Shown: positions 7,170 through 15,300 of the stretch, in pieces
How the letters are laid out: every line of letters begins with the position of its first letter
Numbering within the stretch: the stretch's first letter is position 1
From: Solirubrobacterales bacterium
GTDB lineage: Bacteria > Actinomycetota > Thermoleophilia > Solirubrobacterales > Solirubrobacteraceae
Length of the DNA: 51,340 nt
Direction of reading: 5' to 3'
NCBI GenBank assembly: GCA_027315255.1
Contig: DAHUYL010000218.1
Coordinates: 1-51,340 of the forward strand
Notes under the pieces: model-generated
What the model saw: the letters and a program-made list of their open reading frames with translations, nothing else
Told to the model about the DNA's origin: nothing
Database searches by the model: none
Made by a program: the position numbers and the translations under genes

Positions 7170-9751
7170 AGATCACCACGGCGGATGATCAGATCCGCGA
7201 CAAGCCCCGTCCAGCCGGTCTGGTGCGACGCGCCGAGCCCCGCACCGGTGTCGCCGTGGAAGTACTCGTGGAACAGGAGCAGGTCGTGCCAGGCGGGGTC
7301 CTGCTGGAGCAGGTGATAGTCGCCGAACACCGGTCGTTTCCCGTCCGCGCGCTCGGTGAAGATCCCGATCAGCCGCGATGCGAGCTCGTCGGCCACGGCG
7401 TCGAGGCTCATCATCCGGCCGCTGCCGGTCGGGCACTCGACCTCGAAGGCGTCGCCGAGGTAGCGGTGGTAGACGCGCAGCGTCTGGATCAGCAGGTAGT
7501 TGATCGGGAACCAGATCGGGCCGCGCCAGTTCGAGTTGCCGCCGAACAGATCGGTCGTCGACTCGCCGGGCTCGTAGTCGAGCGTTGCCGAGATACCGTC
7601 CACGTCGATCCGCAACGGATGCGCGTCGTGGTAGCGGGAGAGCGCTCGGATCCCGTGGTCGGACAGGAACTCCCCGGGGTCGAGCATCGCTGCGAGGAGC
7701 CTTCGCAGTCGCCGCTCGTCGACGATCGAGAGCATCCGCCAGCCGGCGTGCGCGGGCGACTCGGTGTGGTCGACGACCTCTGCGCCCTCAGGCCGGTGCC
7801 TGGTGAACCAGTCGACACGGCGCAGGAACTCTGGCAGCCGCGCCATCGTCTCCGGGCCGAGCGTCGTGACCGCCACGAGTGGCAGCAGCCCCACCACCGA
7901 TCGCGCCCGCAGTGGGATCAGGGCGCCGCCGTCACAGCGCAGCGCGTCGTAGTAGAGCCCCTCGTCCTCGTCCCACAGCCCCTTGTGGTTCAGCGCCGAG
8001 GCGATCAGCGCGAAGTGCTCGTAGAACTTGATCGCCAGGTCCTCGTAGGTGTCGTCGTGCGCGGCGAGCAGCAGCGCGAGCTCGAGCAGGTTCTGGCAGT
8101 ACATCGCCATCCACGCGGTGCCGTCGGATTGCTCGAGCAGGTCGCCGACAGGAAGCGCCGAGCGGTCGAACGGGCCGATGTTGTCGAGCCCGAGGAACCC
8201 CCCCTCGAACACGTTGTCACCTTCCGCGTCCTTGCGATTCACCCACCAGGTGAAGTTGAGCAGGAGCTTGTGGAAGACGCGCTCCAGGAAGTCACGATCC
8301 GTGTCGCCGGCGATCTCGTAGACGCGCAGCGCGGCCCACGCGTGCACGGGTGGGTTGACGTCCCCGAACGCCCATTCGTACGCCGGCAGCTGTCCGTTCG
8401 GGTGCATGTACCACTCGCGACACAGCAGGATCAGCTGCGACTTCGCGAACTCGGGGTCGACGTGTGCGAGCGCCACGCAGTGGAACGCCAGATCCCAGGC
8501 GGCGTACCAGGGGTACTCCCACTTGTCGGGCATCGAGATCACGTCGATGTTGTTGAGGTGGTTCCAGTCGTGGTTGCGGCCGGACCTGCGCGCGTCCGGG
8601 GGCGGCGGCCCGGCGGGGTCGCCGTCGAGCCACCGGCGCACGTCGTAGTGGAAGAACTGCTTCGACCACAGCATTCCGGCCAGCGCCTGGCGCAGCACGA
8701 GCGCCTCGTCGCCGGAGGCACGAGCCGGTGTCAGCTCGGCGTAGAAGGCGTCTGCTTCGTCTGCGCGTGCACCCATCACCTGCTCGAAGTCGCCACCGGG
8801 AGCTCCTTCTGGTCCGAGCGCCAGCTCGACCGTCACGGTCTGTCCGGCGGGCACCTCGAGGCGGTGGTGGAACGCCGCCTTGGTGCCGCACTGGTCAGGG
8901 TTGACGGTGTCCGCCCCGTGGATGACGTGATCGCCGATGCCGTCCTTCGGGCAGGCGCTCGCAGGAGCAGCACCGAACAGCCGCGCGTAGTTGGTCTCGT
9001 TCTCGCAGAACAGCGCTTGCGGCGAGCCGGACGCGGACAGGACGCGCCGGCCGAGCTCGTGATGCTCGGCGACCAGCGCCCCGCCGTCGAGCCGGATCGA
9101 CGGCCGGCGCGGATCGATCCCCCACGACCACGTGTTGCGAAACCACAGCGTCGGCAGCACGTCGAGCGTCGCTGCGTCCGGTCCGGCGTTGCGGACGGCG
9201 ACCCGGATCAGCAGCTCCTCGGGCGAGCGTTTCGCGTAGTCCGCCGTTATCTCCCAGTAGCGGCCGTCGTCGAACACGCCGGTATCGAGCAACTCGAACT
9301 CGGGATCGTGCCTGCCGCGCGCGCGGTTCTCCTCCACCAGGCGCGCGTACGGGAACGCCGCCTGCGGGTACATGTAACGCCAGCGCATCCACGAGTGCGT
9401 GGGGGTGCTGTCCAGATACCACCAGTACTCCTTGGCGTCCTCTCCGTGGTTGCCCTCGTTGCCGGTCAGCCCGAAGATCCGCTCCTTCAGGATCGGGTCG
9501 CGCCCGTTCCAGAACGCCAGCGCGAAGCACAGCGTCTGGCGGTCGTCGCAGATCCCGGCCAGCCCGTCCTCGTTCCACCGGTACGCCCGCGAGCGGGCAT
9601 GGTCGTGAGGGAAGTACTCCCACGCCTCGCCGGTCGCGCTGTAGTCCTCGCGCACGGTTCCCCACGCGCGCTCGGACAGGTATGGCCCCCAGTGACGCCA
9701 TGGCGAGCGTCCGTGGGGCACCTCCAGCAGCCTGTCGCGCTCCGCGCTCAC
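7166..9751 (-). CDS. GH63-like (MGH1-type) glucosidase
   Basis: An 861-residue cytoplasmic protein related to the GH63 alpha-glucosidase family (mannosyl-oligosaccharide glucosidase and glucosylglycerate/mannosylglycerate hydrolase relatives), with an (alpha/alpha)6 barrel in the C-terminal half. Diagnostic segments include WGPYLSERAWGTVREDYS near the N-terminus, WNHLNNIDVISMPDKWEYPW and AAWDLAFHCVALAHVDPEFA in the barrel, FGGNSNWRGPIWFPINYLL, and FHEYFHGDTGAGLGASHQTG near the end; the WDLAFH aspartate and the EYFHGDTG glutamate are the likely catalytic acids. The start is GTG 9751. It diverges from the debranching-enzyme gene across 77 bases, suggesting a shared role in alpha-glucan or glucoside turnover. 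The exact substrate is not predictable. Confidence 0.85.
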   Translation of the reverse strand: MSAERDRLLEVPHGRSPWRHWGPYLSERAWGTVREDYSATGEAWEYFPHDHARSRAYRWNEDGLAGICDDRQTLCFALAFWNGRDPILKERIFGLTGNEGNHGEDAKEYWWYLDSTPTHSWMRWRYMYPQAAFPYARLVEENRARGRHDPEFELLDTGVFDDGRYWEITADYAKRSPEELLIRVAVRNAGPDAATLDVLPTLWFRNTWSWGIDPRRPSIRLDGGALVAEHHELGRRVLSASGSPQALFCENETNYARLFGAAPASACPKDGIGDHVIHGADTVNPDQCGTKAAFHHRLEVPAGQTVTVELALGPEGAPGGDFEQVMGARADEADAFYAELTPARASGDEALVLRQALAGMLWSKQFFHYDVRRWLDGDPAGPPPPDARRSGRNHDWNHLNNIDVISMPDKWEYPWYAAWDLAFHCVALAHVDPEFAKSQLILLCREWYMHPNGQLPAYEWAFGDVNPPVHAWAALRVYEIAGDTDRDFLERVFHKLLLNFTWWVNRKDAEGDNVFEGGFLGLDNIGPFDRSALPVGDLLEQSDGTAWMAMYCQNLLELALLLAAHDDTYEDLAIKFYEHFALIASALNHKGLWDEDEGLYYDALRCDGGALIPLRARSVVGLLPLVAVTTLGPETMARLPEFLRRVDWFTRHRPEGAEVVDHTESPAHAGWRMLSIVDERRLRRLLAAMLDPGEFLSDHGIRALSRYHDAHPLRIDVDGISATLDYEPGESTTDLFGGNSNWRGPIWFPINYLLIQTLRVYHRYLGDAFEVECPTGSGRMMSLDAVADELASRLIGIFTERADGKRPVFGDYHLLQQDPAWHDLLLFHEYFHGDTGAGLGASHQTGWTGLVADLIIRRGDL

Positions 9752-9828
9752 CGGCGCGAGTCTATGCGGCCGCTCGTGGGCGGCTCGTGCGGCCGCTCAA
9801 CGCCGGATCCGGCAGACTCGCGCGGAGC

Positions 9829-11721
9829 ATGCGCTTCGGCCGCCAGCTGTGTGGAGACCTCGCCGCTGCCTCGGCACGCGAGTGGCTGGTGGCGGACGGC
9901 CTCGGCGGGTTTGCGATGGGGACGGTGGGCGGCCTGCGCACCCGCCGCTACCACGGCCTGCTGGTCGTCGCCACCAAGCCTCCGGGCGGGAGGATGCTCG
10001 GCCTCGCGGCGCTCGACCCGGTGGTCACGCTCGGCGATGCGCGCGTCCGGCTCGCCGTCCACGAGTGGGGAGACGGCACGGTCGACCCACGGGGCAACGT
10101 GCACCTCGCGCAGTTCGAGCTCACCGACGGGATCCCCCGCTGGCGCTGGCAAGTCGGCGACGTGATCATCGAGCGAGAGCTCGCCGCAGTCCACGGGCGC
10201 GCCGCCGCCGCGATCGTCCACCGGTTGCTCGCCGGTCCCGGCCCGCAGCTGCTCGAGCTGGCGGCGCTCGGCACCTGGCGCGATGCGCACGGTGAGCGGT
10301 ACGCGTCGGGCGCACCCAGGGTCGAGAATGTCGCCGCCGGCTACGTGTTCGAGGGCGCCTATCGCGTCGCCGCCGATCCAGACCAAGGCACGTTCGCGCC
10401 CGCCGGCGAGTGGTACCGAGGCGTGCGCTACCGCGAGGAGGCCGCGCGCGGACTGAACGACCACGAGGATCTGTGGCACGCCGGCAGCTTCAGGGCCACG
10501 CTCCGGCCGGGCGAGGCCCTGACGGTCAGAGCCTGGGCGGGCGACCTCGCGCACCAGCCGGACGGTGACGTCGTCGCCACGGCACGCGCACGCGCACACG
10601 AACTGACTGCGCATGCGCGCGACGCGATCGACGCGCAGTTGCTGCTCGGAGCCGACCAGTTCGTCGTCGAGGGTCCGACCGTCGTGGCCGGCTACCCATG
10701 GTTCGGCGACTGGTCACGCGACACGATGACCTCGTACGAGGGCCTGCTGCTCGAGTCCGGAAGGGCCGAGCAGGGGCGGCGGTTGCTGGTCCGCAGTGCA
10801 GCGACGCTGAGCGAGGGGATGCTCGCCAACACCGCCGACACGGGCACGCTCGAGTACAACACGGCCGACGCCACGCTCTGGTTCGTGCACGCGATCGGGC
10901 GGCACGTCGAGCGCACCGGGGACGTCGACCTCGCTGCGGAGCTGACCCCGACGCTCCAGGCACTGATCGAGGCTCACGTCCGGGGCACCCGGTTCGGGAT
11001 CCGGGTGGACCCGGCCGACGGCCTGCTGAGCCAAGGGGCTCCGAACGTGGCGCTGACCTGGATGGACGCCCGTGTCGACGGCGTGCCGGTCACGCCCCGC
11101 GCCGGCAAGGCGATCGAGATCAACGCGCTGTGGATCAACGCGCTCGCGACGGTCGCCGGGCTGTACGAGCGACTGGACCGCGACTCCTCGAACGCCCGCG
11201 CGCTCAAGCGGCGTGCTCGCGCCTCGTTCGCACGGGCCTTCCGAACGGCCGGTCGCTGCGATGACCTCGTCGGGGACCGAACGCTCAGACCCAACCAGCT
11301 GCTGGCCGTCTCGCTGCCGCACGCGCCGCTGCGCTCCTCGCCCGCCGACGCGCGGTCGGTGGTCCGGTCGTGCGCGCCGCTGGTGACGTCGCTGGGGCTG
11401 CGCAGCCTCGACCCGGCCGACCCCGCCTACCTCGGCCGCCACCGCGGCTCGCCCGCCGAGCGCGACCGCGCCTACCACCAGGGCACGGTCTGGCCGTGGC
11501 TGACCGGGCCGTACACGCAGGCGGCGCTCAGGGCGGGAATCCCGACTGAGGGCCTGCTCGACGGGCTGGAGGCGCACCTGGGCGAATGGGGACTCGGCTC
11601 GATCTCGGAGACAGCCGACGGAGACCCGCCGCACGCCGCCACCGGCTGCCCGTTCCAGGCATGGTCGGTCGCCGAGACGCTCCGGGCGCGCCGCCTACTG
11701 GCGGCCGGCGGCGCGCTGTAG
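9829..11721 (+). CDS. Glycogen debranching enzyme (amylo-alpha-1,6-glucosidase, GH133-like)
   Basis: A 630-residue protein of the glycogen-debranching family. The N-terminal domain starts with the typical EWLVADGLGGFAMGTVGGLR and RRYHGLLV segments. The catalytic (alpha/alpha)6 domain has GYPWFGDWSRDTM (acidic site about residues 290-300), LEYNTADATLWFV, PRAGKAIEINALWINAL and the late YHQGTVWPWLTGPY. These enzymes hydrolyse alpha-1,6-linked glucose at branch points of glycogen in the cytoplasm. The ATG at 9829 follows a CGCGGAG sequence and directly precedes the family N-terminus; the in-frame upstream extension is not family-like. Its 3' end overlaps a convergent LysR remnant by 27 bases. Confidence 0.9.
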   Translation: MRFGRQLCGDLAAASAREWLVADGLGGFAMGTVGGLRTRRYHGLLVVATKPPGGRMLGLAALDPVVTLGDARVRLAVHEWGDGTVDPRGNVHLAQFELTDGIPRWRWQVGDVIIERELAAVHGRAAAAIVHRLLAGPGPQLLELAALGTWRDAHGERYASGAPRVENVAAGYVFEGAYRVAADPDQGTFAPAGEWYRGVRYREEAARGLNDHEDLWHAGSFRATLRPGEALTVRAWAGDLAHQPDGDVVATARARAHELTAHARDAIDAQLLLGADQFVVEGPTVVAGYPWFGDWSRDTMTSYEGLLLESGRAEQGRRLLVRSAATLSEGMLANTADTGTLEYNTADATLWFVHAIGRHVERTGDVDLAAELTPTLQALIEAHVRGTRFGIRVDPADGLLSQGAPNVALTWMDARVDGVPVTPRAGKAIEINALWINALATVAGLYERLDRDSSNARALKRRARASFARAFRTAGRCDDLVGDRTLRPNQLLAVSLPHAPLRSSPADARSVVRSCAPLVTSLGLRSLDPADPAYLGRHRGSPAERDRAYHQGTVWPWLTGPYTQAALRAGIPTEGLLDGLEAHLGEWGLGSISETADGDPPHAATGCPFQAWSVAETLRARRLLAAGGAL

Positions 11722-12437
11722 CTCGCCGATCACCACCTGGAGCAGCGGATGGCGGTCGGCGCCTCGGCGGCAGGCGATGAACAGGTGGCGGCACGGCGGC
11801 TCGCCGGACAGCGGCCGGATCGCGACGCCGGCCGGCGGCTCGTCCTGCGCCAGACGCGGGATGCAGGCGAGGCCACCGCCGACAGCGACCAGCGCCATCA
11901 GGGCGTGCCAGTCGCCGCAGCGGTGGGTGACCGCCGGCGCGAAGCCGGCATTCGCGCACGCCGAGCGGAACACGTCGTCGCACGACCAGCCGGCGGGCGG
12001 CGCGACGAACTCCTCGGTGGCGAGCGACGCGAGCTCGACCTCCTCCCGGCCTGCAAGCGGATGCCCCGCCGGCAGCACGAGATCGAGCGGGTCCTTGATC
12101 AGCTCGATCCTCGTGAAGCGCTGGTCGCCGCGCTGCGGAGCCCCCCTGCACTCCATCGAGATCACGAGGTCGAGCTCGTCCCGCGCGAGCAGGTGGAACG
12201 CCTCGGGCACCTCGACGTCGAGCACGGACAGCGCGACGTCGGAACGATCGCGCGACAGCGCTGCCATCGCCGGGGCGACGATCCGGCGGATGCCGGTCGC
12301 AAACGAGCCGATCCGGACTCGCCCGCGTTCGCCGCAGGCGAGCGCCGCGAGCGTCGCGTCCATCCGCTCGAGCTCGCCGAACACCGTATTGGCGTGCGCG
12401 AGCACCGCTTCGGCGGCCGGAGTCAGCCGCACCGCGT
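11695..12437 (-). pseudogene. LysR-family regulator lacking its DNA-binding domain
   Basis: The minus frame reads AVRLTPAAEAVLAHA, the end of the LysR linker helix, followed by a complete effector-binding domain: GRVRIGSFATGIRRIVAPAM, DELDLVISMECRG, DLVLPAGHPLAG, VAVGGGLACIPRLA and RHLFIACRRG. The winged helix-turn-helix that normally fills about the first 60 residues is absent; instead the frame runs upstream into the antisense of an EamA transporter. The in-frame ATG at 12741 would only add that antisense sequence. Without a DNA-binding domain this cannot work as a LysR regulator. The break coincides with the break in the neighbouring EamA gene, so one deletion removed both 5' ends. Confidence 0.82.
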
Positions 12438-13063
12438 TCGGCGGGCTCGCGGTGATCGCCGCCGGGCGTGCGCACGGCGTGCCGATCGGAGCGCTGCTGC
12501 TGTGCGTCGGCGCCGCCCTCTCGTGGGGCGTCGGCAACATCTGCAACCGCCGCGCGCAGGCGCCCGACGCGCTCTCGCTGCTCGTGTGGTCGAGCCTCGT
12601 GCCGCCCGTGCCGCTGCTGGCGCTGTCGCTCGCGATCGAGGGACCGCACCGGATCGGCGCCGCCTTCAGCGGGCTAGACGCGGCCGGCGTGCTGGCGCTG
12701 GCGTACGTGGTCGTGATCTCGACCGGGTTCGGGTTCGGCACCTGGACCTGGCTGCTGCACCGTCACCCCGCGTCGCGCGTCGCGCCGTTCACGCTGCTCG
12801 TGCCGCCGGTCGGGCTGACCGCGGCCTGGATTGCGCGCGGCGAGCGGCCGACGCTGGCCGAGCTCGTCGGCGCGGCGATCATCCTCCTCGGCGTCACGCT
12901 GATCACGATCCGCATGCCGACTGCAGGCTCATGGGCGCGTGCCGCGAATCGAGTGGTCGAGCAGGACCATCGGGTGATGGATCGGCGTGTCGAGGTAGGC
13001 GCCGATCTGGCTCGCGCAGCCGGGGTTGGCGGCGGCGATCGCGTCGGCCCCGGTGGCGCGTAG
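12437..13063 (+). pseudogene. EamA-family transporter, C-terminal half only
   Basis: From about 12437 the plus frame reads GGLAVIAAGRAHGVPIGALL, then GAALSWGVGNICNRRAQ, LVWSSLVPPVPLLALSLAIE, VLALAYVVVISTGFGFGTWTWLLHRHP, VAPFTLLVPPVGLTAAWI and ELVGAAIILLGVTLITIR. These are the last five transmembrane helices of an EamA (drug/metabolite exporter, amino-acid exporter branch) protein. The first half-repeat with the start codon is missing, and upstream DNA is the antisense of the LysR remnant. Past about 12918 the frame continues into the antisense of glcF without family similarity, so the natural stop also seems lost. An EamA protein needs both repeats, so this is non-functional. Confidence 0.8.
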
Positions 13064-14167
13064 GTTCGCGGCCTTGCGCGCGCCGAGCTCGGCGGCGGCG
13101 TGCGGCTGGGTCAGGTTGTAGATCCCGGCCGAGCCGCAGCACAGCTCCCACTCGCGCGGCTCGAGCAGCTCGAGCTGCGGGATCGAGCGCAGCAGCTCGC
13201 GCGGTTGGTCGCGGATCTGCTGGGCCTGCGCGAGGTGGCACGCGTCGTGGTAGGCGACGCGCATCGCCAGCGGGTGGCGGCGCGCCCGCGGCTCGAGCCC
13301 GGCCAGGAACTCGTGCACGTCGCGCACCTTGGCCGAGAACGCCTGCATCCGCTCGTCGCCCTCGAACATGTGCCCGTAGTCCTTCATCGCCGAGCCACAC
13401 CCCGCGACGTTCGTGACGACCGCGTCGTAGCGCTCGTAGGCATCGACCGTCGACAGCGCGAGCGAGCGTGCAGGGCCCTCATCGCCCGCGTGGAGCTGCA
13501 GCGCCCCGCAGCAGCGCGGCGCCCGCGGGGCGTGCACCTCGAACCCCTCGGCCGCCAGCACGCGCACCGTGGCGGCGTTGGCGTCAGCGAAGAACACACG
13601 CTGGACGCAGCCCTGCATGAACGCGACCGTCCCGCGCCTGGCGCCGACGGCGGGCGTCACCCGGGGCAGCCGGGCGAACGCAGCTCGCGCCCGCGTGCGC
13701 GGCGCCAGTCGCACGAACGGCAGCGCATCGCCGAGGCGTGAGCGGAGCCCGAGCCGGTCCTGCAGGGCGATCAACGGGGCGAGCGCCCGCAGCCGACCGG
13801 GGTGGGTGAGCACGCCGAAGATGGCCGCCCTGAGTGCGCGCTCGCGCCGGCTGCGCGCGCCGTGCCGTTCGAGCTGCGGGCGAACGCGCTCGATCAGCCG
13901 GTCGTAACGAACGCCCGAGGGGCACGCGGTGACACACGCCATGCACCCGAGGCAGCGATCGAAGTGCGTCGTCATCGACTGCGACACCCTTTCGCCCGGC
14001 TCGTGGCCGACGCGCATCAGCAGGATCCGGCCGCGCGGCGAGTCCATCTCGTCCGGGAACACCGCGTAGCTGGGACACGTGGGCAGGCAGAAGCCGCAGT
14101 GCACGCAGTCGCGGATCAGGTCGAGCTCGGGTGCCCGCAGGTCGTCCCAGGCGCCGGACGTGATCAG
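12929..14167 (-). CDS. glcF: Glycolate oxidase iron-sulfur subunit GlcF
   Basis: GlcF passes electrons from the flavin subunits GlcD/GlcE to the respiratory chain during glycolate to glyoxylate oxidation at the inner membrane. The protein has two cysteine clusters for 4Fe-4S binding (CVHCGFCLPTCPSY at the start and CLGCMACVTACPSG about 50 residues on) and two CCG modules (PRCCGALQLHAGD, ELCCGSAGIYNL). The obvious GTG at 14104 would begin inside the first cluster and lose its first cysteine. The frame is open upstream with family-like ELDLIRDC, and the only plausible start there is CTG 14167, giving a CTGA overlap with the glcE stop just after GGGAGGGAG. The length would be 412 residues. It forms an operon with glcE and glcD. 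Confidence 0.85.
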   Translation of the reverse strand: MITSGAWDDLRAPELDLIRDCVHCGFCLPTCPSYAVFPDEMDSPRGRILLMRVGHEPGERVSQSMTTHFDRCLGCMACVTACPSGVRYDRLIERVRPQLERHGARSRRERALRAAIFGVLTHPGRLRALAPLIALQDRLGLRSRLGDALPFVRLAPRTRARAAFARLPRVTPAVGARRGTVAFMQGCVQRVFFADANAATVRVLAAEGFEVHAPRAPRCCGALQLHAGDEGPARSLALSTVDAYERYDAVVTNVAGCGSAMKDYGHMFEGDERMQAFSAKVRDVHEFLAGLEPRARRHPLAMRVAYHDACHLAQAQQIRDQPRELLRSIPQLELLEPREWELCCGSAGIYNLTQPHAAAELGARKAANLRATGADAIAAANPGCASQIGAYLDTPIHHPMVLLDHSIRGTRP

Positions 14168-15300
14168 CTCCCTCCCACGAACGTGCCCGGCGCGCAGATC
14201 CGCGCCGGGTCGAAGCGCGCCTTGATCCGCTGCATCACCTGCAACGCCGCAGGCGCCGGAGCGGGCCAGCGCGCGGCGACATGCGCGGCACCATCCTGCA
14301 CCGTGAGCGCTGCGCCGGCCAGCGCAGCGCGCAGCCGCTCGACCCGCTCACCGAGGTCGTCGTCCGGTGCGAGCGACACCCACGCCAACCCCAGCGCCGG
14401 ACGTGACACCACCTGCCCACCCAGCGCCTCGACCGCCGCCAGCACAGCGCCGGTCTGCGAAGGCGGAGCGCTGACCTTGACGACGACGCCGCCGTCGTCG
14501 CGCCGCTGGGCAGCGCGCTGGGTGGCCCACAGCGCGTCGTCGTCCTCGGTCACGTCCGCATCGGCCAGGCCGAGCTCGCCAAGGAAGACGGTCGTCTCGC
14601 CTGCCCGAGCTGCCGCGGTCGGCCCCGAGTAACGCATCAGCAGCGAGCCGGTCCCGCCGGCCCAACTCAGATCGAGGCAGTCGGCCTCCAGGGGCAGCGC
14701 TGCCAACCGTGCCGCCGCGCCGGCTAGCGCGGCGGCATCATCACCCTGTGCCTGCACGGTGGCATGCGTCGCCGGCAGCGGATGCAGTCGCAACGACACC
14801 GACGCGATCAGTCCGAGCGTGCCGTGCGAGCCGGCGAACAGCTTGCCGAGGTCGTAGCCGGCCACGTTCTTGATCACCCGACCGCCGGCCTTGGCGACCG
14901 TTCCGTCGGACAGCACGACCGTGACGCCGAGCACGAGATCGCGGACGCCCCCGTAGCGGTGGCGCAGCGGGCCCGAGTCGGCAGTGGCGACGACGCCGCC
15001 GATCGTCGCCGCGGGCTCACCGCCGTCACCCGACAGCGGCGGATCGAGCGCGAGCATCTGCCCGGCGCGCGCGAACTGCGCCTGGGCCGCCGCCAACCGA
15101 ACCCCGGCCTGCACGACCGCCGTGAAGTCACCCTCGTTGTGCTCGACGATCTCGGCCAGCCCCGAGGTCTCGAGCTCGACCTCGCACGCAACGCTCGTCC
15201 AGCCGCGCTTGGTCCCACCGCCGCGCACACGCATAGCGCGCCCGGCCGCGCCGAGCTCGCGCATCGCGACGGATGCCTCCTCGATCGACCCCGGACGCAT
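14164..15300 (-). CDS. glcE: Glycolate oxidase FAD-binding subunit GlcE
   Basis: A 378-residue protein of the VAO-type FAD-binding (PCMH) fold, shorter than GlcD, as expected for GlcE. It shows RVRGGGTKRGW near the start (FAD pyrophosphate loop), VVQAGVRLAAAQAQFARAGQ, TIGGVVATADSGPLRHRYGG, VRDLVLGVTVVLSDGTVAKAGG and VIKNVAGYDLGKLFAGSHGTLG. Together with GlcD and GlcF it makes glycolate oxidase, converting glycolate to glyoxylate. The start ATG at 15300 overlaps the glcD stop as TGATG, so translation is coupled. Although the frame stays open far upstream, that part is the shadow of glcD in another frame. Confidence 0.9.
   Translation of the reverse strand: MRPGSIEEASVAMRELGAAGRAMRVRGGGTKRGWTSVACEVELETSGLAEIVEHNEGDFTAVVQAGVRLAAAQAQFARAGQMLALDPPLSGDGGEPAATIGGVVATADSGPLRHRYGGVRDLVLGVTVVLSDGTVAKAGGRVIKNVAGYDLGKLFAGSHGTLGLIASVSLRLHPLPATHATVQAQGDDAAALAGAAARLAALPLEADCLDLSWAGGTGSLLMRYSGPTAAARAGETTVFLGELGLADADVTEDDDALWATQRAAQRRDDGGVVVKVSAPPSQTGAVLAAVEALGGQVVSRPALGLAWVSLAPDDDLGERVERLRAALAGAALTVQDGAAHVAARWPAPAPAALQVMQRIKARFDPARICAPGTFVGGS

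Noticed and set aside
7223-10165. A 980-codon plus-strand frame
   Set aside because: It is the antisense of the GH63-like gene, rich in Arg, Val and Gln with no family resemblance. Long antisense frames are expected at this GC content.
12468-12950. EamA segment as an intact short transporter gene
   Set aside because: Only the second half-repeat is present and the upstream DNA is LysR antisense, so it was called a pseudogene.
14104-14106. GTG 14104 as the glcF start
   Set aside because: It would remove the first cysteine of the N-terminal iron-sulfur motif and family-like upstream sequence; a start further upstream is needed.
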